From: JACKII01 sp963807085
GTDB taxonomy: Bacteria > Pseudomonadota > Alphaproteobacteria > Bin95
Length of the DNA: 64,000 nt
Assembly (NCBI GenBank): GCA_963807085.1
Contig: CAWEBB010000022.1
Span: 207,289 to 271,288 of the forward strand
Reading direction: 5' to 3'
Positions 58,696 through 64,000 of this stretch are shown one piece after another. Made by a program: the position numbers and the translations under genes. Under the pieces are notes generated by a model. That model was given only the letters and a program-made list of their open reading frames with translations, searched no databases and was not told the origin of the DNA. Each line of letters starts with the position of its first letter. Positions within the stretch are counted from its first letter, which is position 1.

Positions 58696-59064
58696 TCACG
58701 TCGCGTAGCGTCCACCTTCCACCGTGCGGGCCTGCCCGAGCGCGGCCAGGCTTTCCAGCAGGGGTTGAACGCTGCTGGTTCGGGCGCGTTGGAATTGGCG
58801 GGCGACTTGTTCGGGGCTCGCTTCGCCCAGTTTGTCGAGGGCGGCGCGGACGGCGGCGATTTGGTCGGGCATGGATTTGGGCCAGGGAGCCTTGGCGGCG
58901 GTTTCCGCCGGGCCAACGTCGAGTGCGGGCGCGGGCGGCGTTGCTACAATCGCTACATCTGCTACACGCCCCGAGCCTTCGACCTGATTTGTAGCGGGTG
59001 TAGCAGGTGTAGCAGGGGTCCGCTCCGCGATTTCCGCAAGTTTGGCGTGAGGATCAAACCACAT
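58696..59064 (-). CDS. Hypothetical protein with Thr/Pro/Ala-rich linker, island type
   Basis: 122 residues: MWFDPHAKLAEIAERTPATP, a linker, then a helical C-terminus (DQIAAVRAALDKLGEASPEQ, FQRARTSSVQPLLESLAALG) that could be a winged-helix DNA-binding domain. It overlaps the DUF3987-type fragment upstream. Function unknown. Confidence 0.5.
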   Translation of the reverse strand: MWFDPHAKLAEIAERTPATPATPATNQVEGSGRVADVAIVATPPAPALDVGPAETAAKAPWPKSMPDQIAAVRAALDKLGEASPEQVARQFQRARTSSVQPLLESLAALGQARTVEGGRYAT

Positions 59065-59543
59065 GCCCCTCCCTTCTCACAATGCGCCACGCTTCCTTAC
59101 GTGCGGCTCCGCGCACAACGCCCCCAGCTTCAAGCCGCACAAGCCAGCCGTGTTCTTCCAGAAGTTCCAGCGCCTCCCGTGCTTTCGGGCTTTCGCGCAG
59201 GGGGTTCGGACCTCGCTGCACCACATCCCGCACCGTCACTTCCGGTTCCGGCCAGCTTTCCAGCAGCCAACGGCGCAGCGCTTCGGCCCGGTCGATTTTC
59301 ACTGACACTGTAGCAGCACTTGCCAGTCGCGAAGCTTCGGAAAGGTAGAATTGCGCCAGTTCGATCGCGTCCGCCATGTCCTGGGGCTGGACTTCCTGGG
59401 AGTCCAGGTCACGCCATAGGGTTAATGCGCCAGCGATGCGGGCCGCCTGTTCCGCTGCCTTCGATGCCGCGCCGGTCATATGCGCCAGGTCTCCGCCGGG
59501 GGCTTGCTCGCTTTCGACAGTGTCCGCGAAGTCTACCGGTCAT
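59054..59543 (-). pseudogene. DUF3987-type (primase/helicase-like) protein, C-terminal fragment
   Basis: HMTGAASKAAEQAARIAGAL TLWRDL, then DMADAIELAQFYLSEASRLA and a C-terminal winged-helix-like part match the end of DUF3987 replication proteins of phages and islands. The N-terminal two thirds are missing; the open frame meets the truncated IS66 end at about 59543-59580. Confidence 0.55.
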
Positions 59544-59579
59544 GTCCCTGGGCGTGGTGTAAGAGTGCCGATCCTCGGC

Positions 59580-60622
59580 GAGGCCCGAGCAGTAAGCGAC
59601 AGAGACCGGAGCGCCGCCCTTGCGCGACAGCCTGGTGAGCCGGTTGTAGCCGGCATAGCCGTCGATCTGGAGGATGCCGTCGAAGCCGTCCAGGAAGGTC
59701 TCGGTATGCCCGCCACTGCGACCAGGCGCGTAGAAGTAGACGACGCCCGGCGGATCGGGCCCGCCCCAGCGGCGGTCGTCCCGGGCCAGCGTCCAGAGAT
59801 CGCCGGTCTTGGTTTTGCCCTTGCCCGGGTCCAGCACCGGCGCTGTGGTCTCATCCATGAACAACTTGGTCGATCGTTTCAGGTGTCCGGCCAGCCGATC
59901 CACGACAGGGCCAAGGTGGAATGCGGCCTTGCCGACCCACCCTGCCAGGGTTGAGCGGTCGATCTGGATGCCGGAGCGCGCCAGGGTTTGGGATTGGCGA
60001 TGGAGCGGACAGTGATCGGCATATTTCGAGACCAGCACATGCGCGATCGCGCCCTCTGTGGGTAACGCGCCTTCGATCAGCCAGGGTCGCGCCGGCGCCT
60101 GCCTCACCCCGTCGGTGCAGGTCCGGCAGGCGTATTTCGGCCGGATGGTGACGATCACGCGGAGCTGGGCCGGCACGATGTCGAGCCGTTCGGTTCGATC
60201 CTCGCCAATGCGGTGCATGGTCCCGCAACCGCAGGGACACTCGAGCCTCTCCGGCTCGATCACCTCCTCAATCCGGGTAGATGCTCTGGCAGGTTGCCGA
60301 TGTTGCGGTTGACAGGCGCACGCCTCGGGCGCGACGCTGGAGGCGTCGCGTGGGCTGCTGCCGACGCGGTCTCGACCTCTTCGATCGCGACCGTCAGATC
60401 TTCGAAGGCCAGTTGGCGCTCGTCTGCCGTCAGCTTCTCCGACTTCCGGCCGTGCAGCGCATGACGCAATTCCTTGATCAGCGCTTCAAGACGCCGGTTC
60501 GATACCGCCAGGGCGGAATTGTCCGAGCTCAGGGCGGCAATCTGTGCCTGCTGCGCCTCAAAGGCCACCCGGTATTCCGGCGGCAGGACGCTCAGATCGA
60601 GATCGCTTGGGGCAACTGACAT
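59580..60622 (-). pseudogene. tnpC: IS66-family TnpC transposase, frameshifted and C-terminally truncated
   Basis: Start MSVAPSDLDLSVLPPEYRVA with a coiled coil; after RRAPVNRNIGNLPEHLPG the frame shifts near 60265 to IEPERLECPCGCGTMHRIGE (zinc-binding part), then KLFMDETTAPVLDPGKGKTK and GILQIDGYAGYNRL with the first two catalytic Asp residues. It ends at SVAYCSG, where relatives continue with WAHARR and about 200 more residues including the catalytic Glu. The right end of the IS is therefore lost. Confidence 0.78.
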
Positions 60623-60677
60623 GCCATGGATTATACCGCCGGATCGCTGGCCCATAGCCTTCGAGATGCCGCCTGAA

Positions 60678-60744
60678 TCACTCCGTCGCAACCGGCGGAC
60701 GCACCCGCCGGCCATGGACCCGGCGCCAATCGATCCCCTCGAAC
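60678..60744 (-). pseudogene. tnpB: IS66 tnpB, 3' fragment displaced by the recombinase element
   Basis: TTCGAGGGG reads FEG-IDWRRVHGRRVRPPVATE and a stop, the normal TnpB end. It joins exactly to the 5' part at 63216-63511 when the element between is removed with one copy of its 9-bp repeat: 354 bases, 117 residues. Confidence 0.8.
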
Positions 60745-60746
60745 GA

Positions 60747-62834
60747 TCATGCATGTTGATACCCCTCCTGGTGAGGCTGAATGATTCTCAGATCAAGGTG
60801 GTTAATGGTGTGGTTGCGGAGGTCACGGACCGCGTTGATCACGGAAGGAGAGTTTTGGAACAGGTAAGCTCCGGTCGGCTGACGGTCGATCAGGAGACGC
60901 TTCTGCCTGATTTGCACATAGATCCAATTGACGGGGATGTTTAGCCGAGCGGCCAATTGTGTGGCGCTGAGCGACGTGGACTCGTGGGCCCATCGGTGGC
61001 GCTGCACCGTTATCCTGATCCCGGCGCCGAGCCGGATCCGCTGTACGGTAATCGGCAGGACCTTGTCGGCGCAATTGGGCGAGCGGTGCCCCTCGCGGGT
61101 GAGGACGGCAGCAATCTCATCGTCAGGCATGCCGGCTTTTGCGAGATCGAGCAGCCGCACACGCATTTCTTCTCCGCGCGTGAGCTTGGCGACGGAGTTG
61201 ACCTTCATCTTTACCTCAAGCTCGGTCACCGCGCCGCCGCGCCACACGATCCTGACCCGAGCAATGTCGCGCTCGCCGCGATCGAGAACGACCTTTTCGA
61301 TCAGGCACCGCAATAGCGCCTTGCGATGCGTATCCGTTGTGGCGTCGTCTGCCCAGATCTGCGGCAAACGACCGGACAGGGCGACGACCTTGCTGTTCAG
61401 GGGCTTGCCCAATGGTATCTGCGTGACGGGCTCCGCCAAAGTTTGCCGGGTAAGGGCTTCCTCTGCGGTGCGGACCTCGATCAATGCCGCTTCCCACCGA
61501 CGTTCGAGTTCACCGGCGACAAGCCGGTTATCAGGATCGACGCGGTTGAACTGACGCTCAGCCAGTGCCGCAGCATAGCGCTTGCGCTCAAGCTCGCGCT
61601 CCGCGCTGGTGCGCAAGGCCTTGTCGACCTGCTGCTGTGTGCGCCGCGCCCGCGCCAGCGCGTCAAGCTCGGCGGGCGCCAGCGCCGCCAGGAATGCGTC
61701 GGCCACGGCGGCATCCACACCGGAAGCGCGGATGTGCTGGCACACTGGCAAGCCCGTGTGGGTGCGCAGGTGATTGCACACATACTCTCCGCCACCTTTG
61801 TAGCGAACGTACATCTTGTGCCCGCATCGCCCGCACCAGGCGATGCCGTGCAGCAGAAGTTCGCCGTTGCGCGGAGCACCTCTCGTTTTGTTGCGCATGT
61901 ACTCGGCCCGATTGTCTCGCACGATGTCGCGGATCTTCTCATAGGTTGGCCAGTCGATGTAGGGCGGATACCGGTCCTTCACGACAATCCGCCATTCATC
62001 CACCGGCCGCGCGACTTTTGCCGGCGAACCGCCTCCGCACGCAGCGCCACGGAGGCGGGTTCGTCCATAGACGAAGGCACCGGCATAAGCAGGGTTCTTC
62101 AGGATTGCCGCCACCGCTGAGACCGTCGCTCGCGCCCAGCGCAGTTCACCGTGCCGGTCGCGGCGCGGCAGCGCCAGACCACGATCGTTCAGCATGCGCA
62201 TGACCTTGGCGACGGTGCGGAACTTCAGGAATGTCTGGAACACAAGCTCAAGCCGTTCCTGAACGGCGAGATCCGGATCCTTGACAACCACCCCGCTTGG
62301 ATCGCGCATCAGGCCGATCGGCAGCATGAGGGCAAGCTCGCCGCGTTCGGCCTTGGCGAGCAGACCCGCGGTCAGACGGCTGCGGATCGTATGCAGCTCA
62401 AGCTCTGAGATTGTCCCCTTCAGGCCGAGAAGCAGGCGGCCGTTGGTACTGCCGGGATCATAGACGCCATCGCGATCGGCAATCAGGCAGCCGCGCAGGC
62501 CGCAGATATCCAGGAGCGGGTACCAATCGGAACAGTTGCGGGCAAGCCGGGTCACATCGATCGATAGGATCAACCCGATCTCGCTGAGACCAACACGTCC
62601 GACCAGTTCCTTGAAGCCATCCCGCCTTGCAGCAGAGGCTCCACTCAAGCCAAGATCGGTATCGACGACGTCAATATCGGCGTCATGCCAGCCGAGTTCG
62701 CGGGCGCGCTGACGAAGCGCGTACTGCAGGCGCAGGCTCTCTTGGTTGCTCACCACCTGATGCGGTGTCGACTGTCGGACGTAAACCACCGCCCTGCGCG
62801 CCAGATGGGTCGGCTTGACCAACTCGGACTTCAC
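60747..62834 (-). CDS. Large serine recombinase
   Basis: A 695-residue protein: N-terminal resolvase domain with the catalytic Ser in VVYVRQSTPHQ (residue 22) and the Arg-rich helix DVTRLARNCSDW, a recombinase domain (AAILKNPAYAGAFVYGRTR), a zinc ribbon (WCGRCGHKM, then VCNHLR and LPVC), a coiled coil (EREL to EEAL), and a C-terminal part with a helix-turn-helix-like segment (SATQLAARLNIPVNWIYVQ). The start MKSELVKPTHLARRAVVYV is conserved in the family. It should catalyse integration and excision of its own element. Intact. Confidence 0.92.
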   Translation of the reverse strand: MKSELVKPTHLARRAVVYVRQSTPHQVVSNQESLRLQYALRQRARELGWHDADIDVVDTDLGLSGASAARRDGFKELVGRVGLSEIGLILSIDVTRLARNCSDWYPLLDICGLRGCLIADRDGVYDPGSTNGRLLLGLKGTISELELHTIRSRLTAGLLAKAERGELALMLPIGLMRDPSGVVVKDPDLAVQERLELVFQTFLKFRTVAKVMRMLNDRGLALPRRDRHGELRWARATVSAVAAILKNPAYAGAFVYGRTRLRGAACGGGSPAKVARPVDEWRIVVKDRYPPYIDWPTYEKIRDIVRDNRAEYMRNKTRGAPRNGELLLHGIAWCGRCGHKMYVRYKGGGEYVCNHLRTHTGLPVCQHIRASGVDAAVADAFLAALAPAELDALARARRTQQQVDKALRTSAERELERKRYAAALAERQFNRVDPDNRLVAGELERRWEAALIEVRTAEEALTRQTLAEPVTQIPLGKPLNSKVVALSGRLPQIWADDATTDTHRKALLRCLIEKVVLDRGERDIARVRIVWRGGAVTELEVKMKVNSVAKLTRGEEMRVRLLDLAKAGMPDDEIAAVLTREGHRSPNCADKVLPITVQRIRLGAGIRITVQRHRWAHESTSLSATQLAARLNIPVNWIYVQIRQKRLLIDRQPTGAYLFQNSPSVINAVRDLRNHTINHLDLRIIQPHQEGYQHA

Positions 62835-62931
62835 GAGACACCTCCGCCAGAACCGCGGCGATATCGTCGAGGATTTGACGCCGCAAAGCTGGGGACAACG
62901 TCGCCCACAAGCTCTTGGGGTCTATGCTCAT
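62683..62931 (-). CDS. Small ORF overlapping the recombinase start
   Basis: MSIDPKSLWATLSPALRRQI LDDIAAVLAEVSREV looks like a real helical protein up to the recombinase start and then continues in a second frame over the recombinase gene. Small genes ahead of this recombinase type are common, from memory; the end of the product is uncertain. Confidence 0.35.
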   Translation of the reverse strand: MSIDPKSLWATLSPALRRQILDDIAAVLAEVSREVRVGQADPSGAQGGGLRPTVDTASGGEQPREPAPAVRASSARPRTRLA

Positions 62932-62982
62932 GATCTTCGAGACATTCCGCCACCGCAACAAGATCCCGAACCGCCTCAACGC

Positions 62983-63168
62983 TCAATTTAATCTGATTCG
63001 CGTCTCGGCATACTGCTGCGTTGCTGCTGTCGGGATCAGCAACGTTGATCCATTATGATGCTCAACTTCATACGATGGCGGAGAATTGCCGCCTGCATGT
63101 GCCACTTGGCGGATCACGCGGAAGGACCGACCATAAAGCGGATGACGCAGATCCAATACCCGGACCAC
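62983..63168 (-). CDS. Small protein of the recombinase element
   Basis: From GTG 63168: VVRVLDLRHPLYGRSFRVIR, SYEVEHHNGSTLLIPTAATQ. The RHPLYGRxF pattern recalls small proteins that travel with such recombinases. It stops at LN, but a one-base shift would continue IKLSVEAVRDLVAVAECLED, so the true end may be about 20 codons further. An upstream in-frame ATG lies outside the element in tnpB and is unlikely to be native. Confidence 0.4.
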   Translation of the reverse strand: MVRVLDLRHPLYGRSFRVIRQVAHAGGNSPPSYEVEHHNGSTLLIPTAATQQYAETRIRLN

Positions 63169-63215
63169 TTCGTCCGATGGTTCGTCAGACTCACCAGCAG
63201 GGATATTCCTGTAGA

Positions 63216-63511
63216 CCCTCGAACAGGGCCTCAAACTGTGCCTGCGAAAGCCGCATCACGCCGTCCTTGATGGACGGCCAGGCGAACTTGCCCACCTCCA
63301 GCCGCTTATAGGTCAGCACCAGCCCGTTTCCGTCCCAGACCAGGATCTTGATCCGGTCGGCGCGCTTGGCGCGAAAGACCACGACAATCCCGGAATGGGC
63401 CTTCAGCCCGAGTTCCTTCTCGACGTAGGCGGCCAGGCCGTCATGGCCCTTGCGGAAGTCCACGGGCTTGGTTGCGATCACGATCTTGACCGCCTGGGAG
63501 GGGACGATCAC
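63216..63511 (-). pseudogene. tnpB: IS66 TnpB, 5' part interrupted by the recombinase element
   Basis: MIVPSQAVKIVIATKPVDFR KGHDGLAAYVEKEL and ILVWDGNGLVLTYKRLEVGK FAWPSIKDG are typical TnpB (Orf2) sequence. After FEALFEG the element's DNA adds a foreign tail (LQEYPCW). TnpB is an accessory protein needed for IS66 transposition, so the IS66 copy is disabled here. Confidence 0.88.
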
Positions 63512-63927
63512 CGGGCGAGGCGCAGCGCAGCAGCGATCTCGGCGATCCGGCTGGCAGACGTGTCGGCGCCAAGACGGATCGTGACGCCGTCGACCTCAAT
63601 CTCAATCGGCATCAGGTCTCCTGCAGCCTCCTCCTCGAAGACTTCGAGCGCCGCGAAGGCCGGCAAATCCTCTTGCCCAATCGCAACGTCGAGCTTTCCC
63701 TTTCGAGCCAAGCCCCGCCAGGTTGAGAGATGTTGCGGCGCCAGCCCATGGCGCCGGGCGACATCGCACACCCGCGCTCCCGGTTCGAAACTCTCGGCCA
63801 CGATCCGCGCCTTCACATCATCCGGCCAAGACCGTCGCCCCGTCGGCCCCTCCAGAACCTCCATTCGCGTAACACTGCCGCCAACATCCTCTAACAAACC
63901 GATGTCGTTTTGGTCGAAACGTTTCAT
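63508..63927 (-). CDS. tnpA: IS66 TnpA (helix-turn-helix accessory protein)
   Basis: 139 residues: GRRSWPDDVKARIVAESFEP GARVCDVARRHGLAPQHLST is the helix-turn-helix of IS66 TnpA/IS3-like Orf1, followed by the acidic middle and a conserved TIRLGADTSASRIAEIAAAL end. ATGA overlap with tnpB. Left terminus of the IS lies beyond 64000 or in the last 70 bases, where no clear inverted repeat can be paired. Confidence 0.88.
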   Translation of the reverse strand: MKRFDQNDIGLLEDVGGSVTRMEVLEGPTGRRSWPDDVKARIVAESFEPGARVCDVARRHGLAPQHLSTWRGLARKGKLDVAIGQEDLPAFAALEVFEEEAAGDLMPIEIEVDGVTIRLGADTSASRIAEIAAALRLAR

Positions 63928-64000
63928 CTCACGATCCTTCTCATCAGGATCGTTTCAACCTTTTCAGCGCGCCCTCAACAACGTGGGGCGCGCGCATCGC

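Larger units (their letters stand above)
60736..63224. mobile_element. Serine-recombinase element (2480 bp) inserted in IS66 tnpB
   Basis: Flanked by the 9-bp direct repeat CCCTCGAAC (60736-60744 and 63216-63224). It contains one large serine recombinase and two small overlapping frames. The recombinase stop lies 3 bases from the left repeat. Removing the element and one repeat restores an uninterrupted tnpB. No other cargo. Confidence 0.78.

Overview
The window is high-GC bacterial DNA. The sdhC-sdhD-sdhA order, the gyrA-coaD pair, dense minus-strand operons and sigma-EcfG-type promoter motifs point to an alphaproteobacterium, probably Rhodospirillales-like; no rRNA is present to settle this. 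At least a dozen genes are broken by single-base indels, including essential gyrA, so base-level sequencing or assembly errors are likely to be mixed with real gene decay.

Layout. 1-21.8 kb is chromosomal backbone: the start of an sdh operon, an MFS transporter, a BNR-repeat protein, a putative selenocysteine-containing peroxiredoxin, an enoyl-CoA hydratase, two tandem GMC oxidoreductases, a DUF502 membrane protein, an acyl-CoA ligase, a D-aminoacylase-type amidohydrolase, a dienelactone hydrolase, a complete IS1595-family element, a quinone oxidoreductase and a gamma-glutamyltransferase. 21.8-50.2 kb is a genomic island lying inside an LLM-class flavin monooxygenase gene: the 3' part of that gene is at 21.5-21.8 kb and the 5' part at 50.2-50.6 kb, on the same strand and in the expected order. 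50.6-57.2 kb returns to backbone: thioesterase, pentapeptide-repeat protein, ClC channel, gyrA, coaD and tRNA-Lys. 57.2-64 kb is a second accessory zone: IS21 remnant, phage/plasmid-type genes (DUF5681, DUF3987 fragment), and an IS66-family element whose tnpB is interrupted by a serine-recombinase element.

Island cargo. A 12-gene minus-strand cluster (46.0 to 34.65 kb) encodes a full alternative complex III (actABCDEF), a SCO-like copper chaperone and a caa3-type cytochrome oxidase, with ATGA-type overlaps almost throughout, so it probably makes one quinol-to-oxygen electron transfer supercomplex. Beside it is a stress/sugar module: an HdeA-like periplasmic protein, an SDR, a GH15 glucoamylase-like enzyme, a gluconate-dehydrogenase-like GMC flavoprotein with its subunit 3, a sensory-rhodopsin-transducer-like protein, a TPP enzyme and an enolase-superfamily enzyme. 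GGAAC-N16/17-CGTT motifs precede both the HdeA-like gene and actA, with weaker versions in the divergent region at 27.2 kb. This suggests that the general stress response controls the island.

The most interesting observations are the in-frame UGA at the catalytic Cys position of the peroxiredoxin with a SECIS-like hairpin behind it, the island-borne ACIII-caa3 module with EcfG-type promoters, and the recombinase element in tnpB whose 9-bp flanking repeat restores an exact tnpB frame when one copy is removed.
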